From NCBI GenBank assembly GCA_036417435.1, contig CM070903.1:57946001-58010000 (forward strand): a stretch of 64,000 nt of DNA, read 5' to 3'. This stretch comes from Inia geoffrensis. Its lineage: Eukaryota > Chordata > Mammalia > Artiodactyla > Iniidae. The stretch's first letter is position 1. Each line of letters starts with the position of its first letter. Below the pieces are notes generated by a model that did no database searches, was not told the origin of the DNA, and saw nothing but the letters and a program-made list of their open reading frames with translations. The position numbers were made by a program, and so were the translations under genes. Shown here in pieces: positions 1 through 11,660 of this stretch.

Positions 1-332
1 TGCATAATTGCTTTGCTCAATTATTTGAAGAAAAGATTGGAATGCCTCCTTTGAAAGGAAACCAAATTAGAACTACGTCAAACTCCACAGCAGCCAATCT
101 CCACGGTCTCTTGTGCAACAGTCACTCCTTGGATTCTTAGAATGTTCCTTGAGCAGCAGTTAAATTGATTCCATTGCATCTTTCAGAAATCAAAGATGAG
201 TGCTCATGTATTTCTGTAATTTTGACCGTTGGATTGTCTGGATACAGGTATGGATTAGACATTGTCACCAGATTTTCTATCTATATTTTACTCATTTTCT
301 TTTATGTGGATTGGGCAGCATATAAATGCAAG

Positions 333-335
<3 letters not shown>

Positions 336-371
<36 letters not shown>

Positions 372-404
372 CCAAATTATTTGTGTGTGTGTGTGTGTGT
401 GTGT
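336..404. repeat. Compound microsatellite (TA)n then (TG)n
   Basis: A pure TA run covers 336-370. After an 11-bp spacer, a TG run covers 382-404. Both runs are uninterrupted, so they are likely to vary in length between individuals. Confidence 0.95.
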
Positions 405-1180
405 AATTTGTAGGTCAAATGAGAATGCCAGACAAACACAAGGACTTTTATAAAATGGAGCTGCTCCAAGGTTTATTTATTCTACTCTGACCGCTAGAAT
501 CATGAATGTAAGAGACAGAAATAGGCACCTTGTCCAGGTTCCTAGTTATTGTAACAAGACCAGCCATGTTTTTGGTTGCTTGTTTTTACCCAAGACTTAC
601 TGAAAATAGCAGAGACATTTGGTGGGAATAGGTGAAGCCCATCCTATACTGTTGTACAGTTAACTTTACACAGCTATGAGCTACAGAGTATAAACAGTGG
701 GCTGGTTACTTTCTACTTTCTATTTCATCTTATGATACGTTTGGTGAGAGTATCAAGGAAGAGGAGCTAATGGATGTGAGATACCTGAATCCTTCATAAC
801 ACTGTTTCTCAGGGTTAGAATTTCTCACAGATTCATGCCCGGTAGAATCACCTGGTCGAGAAAGCTTTTACAGTCAGGAGGAATAAAAGGCTACTAGGCT
901 AGGGCCACCTTAACAAAGATCGCAATTTAATTATTTATGGTGGTATCTTGTTAATGTTATGTTTTTCAAACCACCTTATAATAGAGAATCATTGTATTGG
1001 AGTTCAGACTTAGAAAGTTCCTCTTGCATTTGCCAAATCCAATTTGACCCCATTTCCCTGGCACCCATGAAACACTTGTACAGTGACTTGCACTCATTAT
1101 TTTCTTCCTGTAGCTGATTATGCATATACAGTGTTTTTGTGTGTGTTTGGCATATTTCGGAGTTCTGCAGTGAAATAAGT

Positions 1181-1201
1181 AAAAAAAAAAAAAAAAAAAA
1201 A
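1181..1201. repeat. Poly(A) run of 21
   Basis: A run of 21 A, without a recognisable retroelement body immediately upstream. It may be the tail of a very decayed element or a simple mononucleotide repeat. Confidence 0.9.
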
Positions 1202-1625
1202 GACAACATCAGAATCAATTTTTAATGTATGTTTCAGGAAACTCAGTGTACTTTATTTCATTTTTAACTGGACCAGCTGACTTTACCATTCCCACTTTCC
1301 TTTTCCCCTGAAAAAAGGAAACATATTTTACATTAATACAGCAAATTGAATTTTTGACCATTTCTTTTATTTTGTCTTAATATCCTAATTCTAAATGGTT
1401 TGGCTGTCAGCTGGTATCTGTTTATAAATGTGAAAATGCCATCAGTCACATTACTCAAGTTGCACCATGGTATGCTTTTTAAGTAAGAGTAATAGTTGTA
1501 AAAGTTTTACTTCTTACTAATTACATATAGATAACTCCAGATGGTCCAAAATTTATTTCAGAGTCCAGAAACTGGATTGAATCAATCTACCATTAGTAGC
1601 ACCTAGAATTTTCATCTATACTTGT

Positions 1626-1850
1626 GAGTCAGTAATGCCTAATGGTTAAGGAGATAAGCTCTTATGTTGGGTATGTGTGACCAGCTCTTAGCTCTGTCAC
1701 ATACTTGCTTTTGTCCCTGGATGTTTTTATTCTCTCTGTGCTTCTCATTACTCACTTATAAAATTAGGATAATTATAATCATCTCATGCACAGGATTGAT
1801 CCTATGCACACGACACATAATGGGTGCTCAGTGAGTTAGCTGTTATTTAA
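1626..1850 (+). repeat. MIR SINE
   Basis: The segment follows the MIR plan from end to end: a tRNA-like start (AATGGTTAAG...), the CTCTGTCAC block, TCTCTGTGCTTCTCATT in the core, AAAATTAGGATAAT, and the 3' GGTGCTCAGTGAGTTAGCTG end. It is old and diverged, as expected of a family shared by all mammals. Confidence 0.85.
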
Positions 1851-3138
1851 TATTTTTGATGTGAGCTCCTTTCATATTCAGATTAGACTTATGTGAAATA
1901 CCCTAACTGCCTAACTGAAAGGCCACCTCCAGTGCCTCTCCTGTATCCCAAAGTCAAGTGTGATCTATAATATAAATATTGATACATCTATATTATGCAC
2001 CTTCAATGTGGTGACTTTCTAATATCATCAGAGACCCTGTGCCTATTTTACCTAAATTATCTTAATATGAAAAAAAACCCAAATTGCAGCTTTAACTCTC
2101 CAAATTGAAATGCCTACGCTGAAATATATTGAAATTATTTAAATAGATTTAAGTCAAGAATACATTTTTCTTTGGAAAGATTTATATCAATGTATTATAA
2201 ATGGTTATCTCTGGGTGAATATTATGGACATTAAAATTTTTCTTCTTTTATCTTATATTCATTTTCTGATTATTCTAAACTAAATAGTTATTTTTAAATA
2301 AAAATGATTTTTAATTAGTAACACACCACTTTCACATTGATAATTGTAACTTCATTTCTTACACCATTAAATCTGCTTTATATAGTGATTAAACCACATA
2401 ATTTTGAAAGGTAGAAAGTACTTCAGTAAGTCAATTTTAGACTAGTAGAAAATATTACATAAATCCAAGCAAGTATGCATAACTAGGTAAAACATGATTG
2501 ATGGAAAATGAAAATATTATGTCTAGCTGTCTGTCTAGAACATAGCCTTATGATTTACTATAAAATATATAAAGCACCTCCTCATCCAAATCTCACTGTC
2601 TCTGTCTCTCAAAAAATGAATGAAACATAGCTTATGTAATTTCTTTTCTATGGGCACTGATATATATTTTCTCAAATTCTGTTGAGAAAAGTCAAAACTA
2701 CTGTTTTAGATCTTATAGATCTTCTTGATGTTAATTTGGTATGTATTAAATGAACATACATTGGGTAAACTTAATGTTCAAATTTTGAAAGGAAAATTTT
2801 TCTTGAGCCTGAAAACTTTAAATATTAAACAAAAGACTTAAAAACGATTTTATTCCTGGAGGGAAAAATATAATACCTAGAAGCTGCCACTAGGCTTTTT
2901 TTTAAGGCTCTATTTAATCACATGAGTTGGACATTTGTTCCACATTAATTGCTTCTTTTCAGTTTTTATACAATCCCTGTGTATTTTATGTCTCCCTTGC
3001 TTTGAGGGTTTTAAAACGGATGAATGTAATAGACTGCTTTGGATAAGATTCAAACTTTTTGGCAGCCTCCTAAGTAACAGAAGCCAGTACTTAATCAAAT
3101 AGTATGTTTTAGTCTCTTAGCTTTTTTTTAAAGGTTTG
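1851..3138. other. Unique AT-rich DNA, no gene seen
   Basis: No coding signal or recognisable repeat. The stretch ends at the first copy of the target-site duplication of the L1 element that follows. Confidence 0.55.
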
Positions 3139-3153
3139 AACCGATGCTCTTTA
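3139..3153. repeat. Left TSD of L1 copy 1
   Basis: AACCGATGCTCTTTA lies immediately outside the poly(A) end of the minus-strand L1. It matches AACCAGTGCTCTTTA at 9487-9501 except for a GA/AG swap. Duplications of this length are typical of L1 target-primed reverse transcription. Confidence 0.85.
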
Positions 3154-3534
3154 TATTTTTAAATTTTTTTTCAACATCTTTATTGGAGTATAATTGCTCT
3201 ACAATGGTGCATTAGCTTCTGCTTTATAACAAAGTGAATCAGCCATACATATACACATATCCCCATACCCCCTGCCTCTTGAGCCTCCCTCCTACCCTCC
3301 CTAGCCCACCCCTCTAGGTGGTCACAAAGCACCAAGCTGATCTCCCTGTGCTATGCAGCTACTTCGCAGCAGCCATCTATTCTACATTTGGTAGTGTATA
3401 TATGTCCATGCCACTCTTCCACCTCGTCCCAGCCCACCCCTCCCCCTCCCCGTGTCCTCAAGTCTACTCTCCATGTCTGCGTCTTTATTCCTGTCCTGCC
3501 CTTAGGTTCTTCAGAAACTTTTTTTTCTTTTTTT

Positions 3535-6500
3535 TTAGATCCCATATATATGTCTTAGCATACGATATTTGCTTTTCTCTTTCTGACTTACTTCACTCTG
3601 TATGACAGACTCTAGGTCTATCCACCTCACTACAAATAACTCAGTTTCGTTTCTTTTTATGGCTGAGTAATATTCCATTGTAAATATGTGACATATCTTC
3701 TTTATCCATTCATCTGATGATGGGCACTTAGGTTGTTTCCATCTCCGGGCTATTGTAAATAGAGCTGCAATGAACATTTTGGTACATGCCTATTTTTGAA
3801 TTTTGGTTTTCTCAGGGTATATGCCCAGTAGTGGGATTGCTGGGTCATATGGTAGTTCTATTTGTAGTTTTTTAAGGAACCTCCATACTGTTCTCCATAG
3901 TGGCTGAACCAATTCACATTCCCACCAGCAGTGTAAGAGGGTTCCCTTTTCTCCACACCCTCTCCAGCATTTATTGTTTCTAGATTTTTTCATGATGGCC
4001 ATTCTAACTGGTGTGAGATGATATCTCTGCTTTTAGTTTTGATTTGCTTTTCTCTAATGATTAGTGATGCTGAGCAAACTTTCATGTGTTTATTGGCAAT
4101 CTGTATATCTTCCTTGGAGAAATGCCTATTTAGGTCTTCTGCCCAGTTTTGGATTGGGTTGTTTCTTTTGTGATCTTGAGTTGCATGACATGCTTGTATA
4201 TTTTGGAGATTAATCCTTTGTCAGTTGCATCTTTTGCAAATGTTTTCCTCAATTCTGAGGGCTTTCTTTTCATCTTGTTTATGGTTTTGTTTGCTCTGCA
4301 AAAGTTTTTAAGTCTCATTTGTTTATTTCTGTTTTTATTTCCCTTTCTCTAGGAGGCGGGTCAAAAAAGATCTTGCTGTGATTTATGTCATAGAGTGTTC
4401 TGCTTATGTTTTCCTCTAAGAGTTTTATAGTATCTGGCCTTACATTTAGGTCTTTAACCCATTTTGACTTTATTTTTGTGTGTGGCGTTAGGGAGTGTTC
4501 TAATTTCATTCTTTTACATGTAACTGTCCAGTTTTCCCAGCACTACTTATTGAAAAGGCTCTCTTTTCACCATTGTATATTCTTGTCTCCCTTATCAAAG
4601 ATAAGGTGACCATATGTATGTGGGTTTAACTCTGGACTCTCTATCCTGTTCCAGTGATCTCTATTTCTGTTTTGTGCCAGTACCATACTGTCTTGATTAG
4701 TCTAACTTTGTATATAGTCTGACGTCAGGGAGCCTGATTCCTCCAGCTCCGTAATTCTTTCTCAAGATGCCTTTGGCTATTCAGGGGCCTTTTGTGTTTC
4801 CGTACAAATTGTGAAATTTTTAGTGCTAGTTTTGTTAAAAATGCCATTGATAGTTTGATAGGGACTGCATTGAATCTGTAGATTGCTTTGGGTAGTATAG
4901 TCATTTTCACAATGTTGATTCTTCCAATCCAAGAACATAGTAAGTCTCTCCATCTGCTTGTATCATCTTTAATTTTTCATCAGTGTCTTATAGTTTTCTG
5001 CATACAGGCCTTTTGTCTCCTTAGGTAGGTTTATTCCTAGGTATTGTTGTTGTTGTTGTTGCAGTGGTAAATGGCAGTGTTTCCTTAATTTCTCTTTCAG
5101 ATTTTTCATCATTAGTGTATAGGAATGCCAGAGATTTCTGTGCATTAATTTTGTATCCTGCTACTTTACCAAATTCATTGATTAGCTCTAGTAGTTTTCT
5201 TGTAGCGTCTGGAGGATTTTCTATGTATAGTATCATGTCATCTGCATACAGCCACAGTTTTACTTCTTCTTTTCCAATTTGAAATACTTTTATTTCTTTT
5301 TCTTTTCTGATTGCCGTGGCTAAAACTTCCAAAACTATGTTGAACAATCATAGTGAGAGTGGGCAACCTTCTCTTGTTCCTGATCTTAGAGGAAATGATT
5401 TCAGTTTTTCACCATTGAGAACGTTGTTGGCTGTGGGTTTGTCATATACAGCCTTTATTATGTTGAGGTAAGTTCCCTCTATGCCTACTTTCCGGAGGGT
5501 TTTTATCATAAATGGATGTCGAATTTTGTCGAAAGCTTTTTCTGCATCTATTGAGATGATCATATGGTTTTTCTCCTTCAATTTGTTAATATGGTTTATC
5601 ACATTGATTGATTTGTACATACTGAAGACCCTTGCTTTCCTGGGATAAACCCCACTTGATCATGGTGTATGATCCTTTTAATGTGCTGTTGGATTCTGTT
5701 TGCTAGTATTTTGTTGAGGATTTTTGCATCTATGTTCATCAGTGATATTGGCCTGTAGTTTTCTTTTTTTGTGACATCTCTTTCTGGTTTTGGTATGAGG
5801 GTGATGGTGGCCTAGTAGAATGAGTTTGGGAGTGTTCCTCCCTCTGCTATATTTTGGAAGAGCTTGAGAAGGATAGGTGTTAGCTGTTCTCTAAATGTTT
5901 GATAGAATTCGCCTGTGAAGCCATCTGGTCCTGGGCTTTTGTTTGTTGGAACATTTTTAATCACAGTTTGAATCTCAGTGCTTGTGATTAGTCAGTTTTT
6001 GTTTTCTATTTCTTCCTGGTTCAGTCTCAGAAGGTTGTGCTTTTCTAAGAATTTGTCCATTTCTTCCAGGTTGTCTATTTTATTGGCATAAAGTTGCTTG
6101 TAGTAATCTCTCATGATCCTTTGTATTTCTGCAGTGTCAGTTGTTACTTCTCCTTTTTCATTTCTAATTCTATTGATTTGAGTCTTCTCCCTTTTTTTCT
6201 TGAGGAATCTGGCTAATGGTTTATCAATTTTGTTTATCTTCTCAAAGAACCAGCTTTTCGTTTTATTGATCTTTGCTATTGTTTCCTTCATTTCTGTTTC
6301 ATTTATTCCTGATCTGATCTTTATGATTTCTTTCCTTCTGCTAACTTCAGGGTTTTTTTGTTCTTCTCTCTCTAACTGTTTTTGGTGTTAGGTTACGTTG
6401 TTTATTTGAGATATTTCTTGTTTCTTGAGGTAGGATTTTATTGCTATAAACTTCCCTCTTAGAACTGTTTTTTCCTGCATCCTATAGGTTTTGGGTCATT

Positions 6501-7344
6501 GTATTCTCGTTGTCATTTGTTTCTAGGTATTTTTTGATTTCCTCTTTGAGTTCTTCAGTGATCACTTCGTTATTAAGTAGTGTATTGTTTAGCCTCCATG
6601 TGTTTGTATTTTTTACAGATTTCATTTCTTGTAATTGATATCTAGTCTCATAGCGTTGTGGTTGGAAAAGGTACTTGATATGATTTCAATTTTCTTAAAT
6701 TTACCAATCCTTGATTTGTGACCCAAGATATGATCTATCCTGGAGAATGTTCCATGAGCACTTGAGAAGAAATTATAATCTGCTTTTTTTGGATGGAATG
6801 TCCTATAAATATCAATTAAGTCCATCTTGTTTAATGTGTCATTTAAAGCTTGTGTTTCTTTATTTAATTTCATTTTGGATGATCTGTCCATTGGTGAAAT
6901 TGGGGTGTTAAAGTCCCCTACTATTATTGTGTTACTGTCGATTTCCTCATTTATGGCTGTTAACACTTGCCTTATATATTGAGGTGCTCCTATGTTGGGT
7001 GCATAAATATTTATAATTGTTGTATCTTCTTCTTGGATTGATCCTTTGATCATTATGTCATGTCCTTCTTTCTCTCTTGTAATAGTTCTTATTTTATCAT
7101 CTGTTCTGTCTGATATGAGAATTGCTATTCCAGCTTTCTTGTGATTTCCATTTGCATGGAACGTCTTATTCTATCCCCTTACTTTCAGTCTGTATGTGTC
7201 CCTAGATCTAAAGTGCGTCTCTTGTAGACAGCATATTTACAGGTCTTGTTTTTGTATCCATTCAGCCAGTCTATGTCTTTTGGTTGGAGCTTTTAATCCT
7301 TTTACATTTAAGGTAATTATCGATATGTGTGTTCCTATTACCAT
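3535..7344 (-). pseudogene. L1 ORF2 remnant (endonuclease/reverse transcriptase)
   Basis: Equivalent to a protein of about 1,270 residues: an APE-type endonuclease (about 7344-6620), reverse transcriptase (YADD motif near 5245), and a C-terminal cysteine-rich region ([15 protein letters not shown] near 3930), ending in ...HIYGI at 3535. The start is placed at the ATG on the minus strand at 7344, which leads into the conserved TLNVNGLNAP-type N-terminus. The frame is broken many times. In the endonuclease the usual SDHNAM motif reads SNHNAM, so the Asp codon (complement of 6661-6663) has become Asn. That Asp belongs to the catalytic pair with His, so nicking activity is not expected. Confidence 0.9.
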
Positions 7345-7402
7345 TTTCTTAATTGTTTTGTGTTTGTTATTGTAGGTCTTTTCCTTCTCTTGTGTTTCCT
7401 GC

Positions 7403-8295
7403 CTAGAGAAGTTCCTTTAGCAGTTGTTGTAAAGCTGGTTTGGTGGTGCTGAACTCTCTCAGCTTTTGCTTCTCTGTAAAGGTTTTAATTTCTCCGTTGA
7501 ATCTGAATGAGATCCCTGCTGGGTAGTGTAATCTTGCTTGTAGGTTTTTCTCCTTCATCACCTTAAATATGTCCTGCTACACCCTCTGGCTTTCAGAGTT
7601 TCTGCTGAAAGATCATCTGTTAACCTTATGGGGATTCCCTTATATGTTAATTGTTGCTTTTCCCTTGCTGCTTTTAATTTTTTTCTTTGTATTTAATTTT
7701 TGATAGTTTGATTTTTATGTGCCTTGGTGTGTTTCTCCTTGGATTTATCCTGTATGGGACTCTCTGTGCTTCATGGACTTGATTGACTATTTCCTTTCCC
7801 ATGTTAGGGAAGTTTTCAACTATAATCTCTTGAAATATTTTCTCCAACCCTTTCTTTTTCTCTTCTTCTTCTGGGACCCCTATAATTCAAATGCTGGTGC
7901 ATTCAATGTTGTTCCAGAGGTATCTGAGACTGTCCTCAGGTCTTTTCATTCCTTTTTCTTTAATCAGCTCTGTGGTAGTTATTTCCAGTATTTTATCTTC
8001 CAGGTCCCTTATCCGTTCTTCTGCCTGAGTTATTCTGCTTTTTATTCCTTCTAGAGAATTTTTATTTTCATTTATTGTGTTGTTCATCATTGTTTCTTTG
8101 CTCTTGAGTTCTTCTAGGTCCTTGTTAAACGTTCCTATATTTTCTCCATTCTATTTCCAAGATTTTGGATCATCTTTACTGTCATTACTCTGAATTCTTT
8201 TTCAGGTAGACTGACTATTTCCTCTTTGTTTGGTCTCCTGTGTTTTTACCTTGCTCCTTCATCTGCTCTGTATTTCTCTGTCTTCTTATTTTGCT
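7403..8295 (-). pseudogene. L1 ORF1 remnant (RNA-binding protein)
   Basis: This occupies the ORF1 slot upstream of ORF2. The C-terminus ends at a TAG (complement of 7403-7405) after an L1-typical TTKPAL-like motif. A coiled-coil-rich stretch is still readable around 7887-8090 (NTINENKNSLEGIKSRITQ). The position of the normal start codon, judged from the other L1 copy, reads AAGC instead of an ATG, and several frameshifts follow. In the family, ORF1p is a trimeric RNA chaperone that coats L1 RNA in the cytoplasm. Confidence 0.8.
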
Positions 8296-8795
8296 TAACT
8301 TACTGTGTTTAGGGTCTCCTTTTTTCAAGCTGCAGGTTTGTAATTCCCATTGTTTTTTGTGTCTGCCCCTGTGGTTATGTTTGCTTCAGTGGGTTGTGTA
8401 GGCTTCCTGGTAGATGGGACTTGTGCCTCTGTTCTGGTGGATGAGGCTGGATCTTATCTTTCTGGTGGGCAAGACTGCGTCCGGTTATGTGTTTTGGGCT
8501 GTCTTTGAACTTATTATGATTTTTGGCAGCCTCTCTGCTAATGGGTGGGGTTGTGTTCCTGTCTTGCCTGTTGTTTGGCATGTGGTGTCCAGCACTGGAG
8601 CTTGCTGGTTGTTGAGTGGAGCTTGGTCTTAGTGTTCAGATGGAGATCTATGGGAGATTTCTCGCTGATTGATATTAAGTGTGCCTGGGAGTTACCTGGT
8701 GCACCAGTGTCCTGAACTTGGCTCTCCCACCTCAGAGGCTCAGGGCTGACAGCTGGCCAGAGCACCAAGACCCTGTCAGTCACTTGGCTGGAGAA

Positions 8796-9486
8796 TATGG
8801 GCTATGAGTTGGGTGTCAGCCACTGCCCTGTTGTAGCCCTCTCTCAGCTGTCTCCAAAGGTCACCCAGATACATTGGGTTATTCCACCATTCCTCAGAAC
8901 TTGCATATCCCTGTCTGGGATTTGTAGATATCCCCCTGACACTCTTCAAAATACCTTGCATTCATGGTGGTGAAAGGTATGCTAATAATGTTGGTTCTCT
9001 TCAGTTCAGAGATTGGGACAGTCTGATCCTTCATATTCATGTGGCCAGGTCAGGAGCCACTGGCCAATGGTCCCTAAGTTATAACATGTCAGATTCCAAG
9101 AAGGCTTCCTTCAGTACCTGAGCAGTAGTCCCAAGCAGCCACTTCGCTCAGCTGCAGCACTGACCATTGATCTCGGTGGGACCCTCAAATGAGGATTTCT
9201 GCCAGCCCTAGAGTCTGACTTGCCCACCTAGGCAAGGAGCTGAGGAGAGCATCTCTCGGCCCCGTCTCACCAGAGGAGCGGACACCTGGAAGCTGTGTGG
9301 CCAACAACTCGGGAGCTGAGAGATGGGTGGGCGGGGCTGAAAGCCTCCAGAGAAAAGCAGGAACCATGTGGAGGGTTCCTGTGCTACCGCCCTGGTGGGA
9401 GGAATTAATTCAGAGCCAAGCCTGAGGGTAGTTCCCATCCCACCCTGCCTGGAAAGCCTGGCATTACCCTACCTAGTCCTGCTCTA
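8796..9486 (-). promoter_or_regulatory. Divergent 5'UTR of L1 copy 1
   Basis: L1 copies 1 and 2 stop aligning at about 8795. From there to the right TSD lies a GC-richer segment of about 690 bp with no counterpart in copy 2. Because the TSD encloses it, it entered with the element and should be its 5'UTR and internal promoter region. No GCCATCTTG (YY1-type) site is visible at its end. It could instead be a later insertion or an incomplete end. Confidence 0.65.
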
Positions 9487-9501
9487 AACCAGTGCTCTTT
9501 A
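9487..9501. repeat. Right TSD of L1 copy 1
   Basis: AACCAGTGCTCTTTA, partner of the copy at 3139-3153. It marks the 5' end of the element. Confidence 0.85.
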
Positions 9502-11015
9502 ACTTACTGCCCATCCCTCTCTTATGTAAACTTTTATTGCTATCTGAACCTATCAGTAATCTAAATGTCCTTTCCTTTGAGTGTTTGCTTCCAACATTGA
9601 TTTCTATTCATGTCAATATTTTATGTTGTGTCATAGAAAGCAACCATCAGAGTGGATTTCTTTTTTCTTTATTTTTCATTTTTGTCTATACCATTGACAT
9701 TCTCCCAGGTTAATCTTTTAGAAGTTTGTTAATATAAACATTTTCTTACATACAGATATTTTGTCTGAGTAAGTAAAAACTTGAGGTTAAGAAGTAGTTT
9801 GATATATATTAATATATGTATTGAATATATATGTGTATATAATCAAACACCTGACATTTACTATTCTCCATATTGTTAAACTTATTTTTAAAATGACAAT
9901 CATATTTTCCTGTTCTAGGTAAAGCTATAGTATAGTAGTATAGACGGGAGTGAGATGAAGCAGAAAAACCTCAGATGCTTGTCAGGACTCAAACTCTTTG
10001 GTTTAAAGTATGTCAGTTTTGGTATTGCAACCCCAAGGACATGAAGACCACTGTGATTAGTCACATGACTCTGTCCTGTAGTACCCTGCTGGGATACTGT
10101 TGCCATGTCATTGAAAGGCAAATCTACCAAGCAGCAATGGTCTTCAGATGCTATCTGTAAAATACCAAATGATGTATTATTTTTTTCTAATAAAAATAAT
10201 CTAAATGTGTCTCCCCATAAAAACACAGTGTCCACTTCACATTGATTACCAAGAATTATTAATTATTTTAAACAATAAAGGAGGGTTATTTTAACATGGA
10301 CACACTTTGTTCTGTTTATTACATTTGTGATGCCAGCTGAAGAATGAACAATGAATTAAATTGGAAATGGATGAGTTCAGTTTAGAAAGAAGTTTAAGCC
10401 CATGAATATAAGCCTATGTCTAAGGTAACCTGTTGAATCCATATATTTCTCTTGAGGTTAAAAGTATCTTCATATAGGTTATTTAGGGTATCATGAGCAT
10501 CAAATATTTATTTCTACTGAGGTCATATGTATGTTTATAATTCCTATTAAACATTCTGGTTGATAATGTTGCTTATTTAGTATATACTAGAGTAGTAGAA
10601 TACATGTGTGAAAAGATAATACATGTTTTCTAAAAATGTATTATCAATATTACTGCACTATATAAATCAAATTTGACTTACAGTCACCAAAGGATGCATC
10701 AGAACCAATATAAAACTACTTTATATACTTTGAGAAGATGATGCTCCAACTCATGTATCCACAGAGATTTCAAACTTCTTCTTGCCTAGTAAGTTGTTTG
10801 TGCCCAAGCTTGGCTAAACTAATTACCTCTAAGTAATTTCTAAAAGAAATACATCAAAACCCCTCTGAATCTTTTGAGAAATTAAAGTTGAGAATGTAAT
10901 CTTTCATTTGTAATGTACCAAATATTTTTACATCCTAAATATACTGAATCAGCCACAACTGAACTAAACATACAAGACAAAAATAAACTCAAAAGTTAAA
11001 TGCAATTAATATGTT
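9502..11015. other. Unique AT-rich DNA, no gene seen
   Basis: No recognisable gene or repeat body. The stretch 9800-9840 is an imperfect TA/TATG simple repeat. The open frame at 9915-10235 on the minus strand has no family signature I can recognise. Confidence 0.5.
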
Positions 11016-11252
11016 AAAACTACCTGTGGGGCTCCCCTGGTGGCGCAGTGGTTGAGAATCCGCCTGCCGATGCAGGGGACACGGGTTCATGCCCCGGTCC
11101 GGGAAGATCCCACGTGCCGTGGAGCGGCTGGGCCCGTGAGCCATAGCCGCTGAGACTGCGCGTCTGGAGCCTGTGCTCTGCAACAGGAGAGGCCACAACA
11201 GTGAGAAGCCCGCACCGCAAAAAAAAAAAAAAAAAAAAAAAAACTACCTGTG
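11016..11252 (+). mobile_element. CHR-type cetacean SINE with TSD
   Basis: The body runs from 11029 (GGGCTCCCCTGGTGGCGCAG) to the A-tail ending at 11243. It is flanked by a perfect 13-bp TSD, AAAACTACCTGTG, at 11016-11028 and 11240-11252. The head is tRNA-derived and carries box A (TGGCGCAGTGG) and box B (GGGTTCATGCC) of an internal Pol III promoter. The tail is pure A, and the family depends on L1 enzymes for movement. The CHR family is known from cetaceans and their close relatives, which makes it the main clue to the organism. Confidence 0.95.
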
Positions 11253-11577
11253 AACACAAAGCACTTACAATTAATATACATTTTAAAAATTAAAATCTAC
11301 CTTCTATAAAAAATTGAGGCCAGTGTAATTTAACTTTCTTTCTGTTAAATTACATGAAGATAATATATTTCCTGACTGCTCTATTGCTGCAAAATCATTT
11401 GGATGCTCTTACATGTTTGTAAACAGAACTTTTAAAAATCTCTATATTTTAAGAAAAATCATATACTCTTTTCTTAAATTTTGTTATTTAAAATGAATAT
11501 AAAATGAATTTTAACTCTTTAGTAATTCTTTCTCCTGAGTTATTTCCAAATTATTAAAGTGAAATATGAAAATGATA

Positions 11578-11660
11578 TTTGCTAACTACTTTTATGCATT
11601 ATGATAGGTACTGGGTTCTAGGTGCTTTCTGTACTCTAATCCTCATAAAGAACAAGTAGT
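11578..11660 (-). repeat. MIR fragment
   Basis: The sequence GCTAACTACTTTTATGCATTATGATAGGTACTGG...CTAATCCTCATAAAGAAC follows the 3' part of MIR read in reverse. Only this part is recognisable. Confidence 0.55.

Larger units (their letters stand above)
1..1625. other. Unique AT-rich DNA, no gene seen
   Basis: No open frame here has protein-like composition, and I recognise no repeat apart from the (TA)n and (TG)n tracts at 336-404 and an A-run at 1181-1201. The short open frames across the microsatellites are low-complexity artefacts. It could be intron or intergenic DNA. Confidence 0.6.
3154..9486 (-). mobile_element. Near full-length L1 (copy 1), 6.3 kb, inactive
   Basis: A non-LTR retrotransposon read on the minus strand: poly(A) end at 3154-3170, 3'UTR to about 3534, ORF2 at 3535-7344, ORF1 at about 7403-8295, then 5'UTR to 9486. 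Visible L1 signatures include the GDFNTP and SRIDH endonuclease motifs, a YADD reverse-transcriptase motif near 5245, and a [15 protein letters not shown] cysteine motif near 3930. The boundaries are set by the 15-bp TSD. Both reading frames are cut into short pieces by stops and indels, so the copy is dead. From 3'UTR to about 8795 it is collinear with the L1 at 20715-27910, but its 5'UTR is different. Confidence 0.95.
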
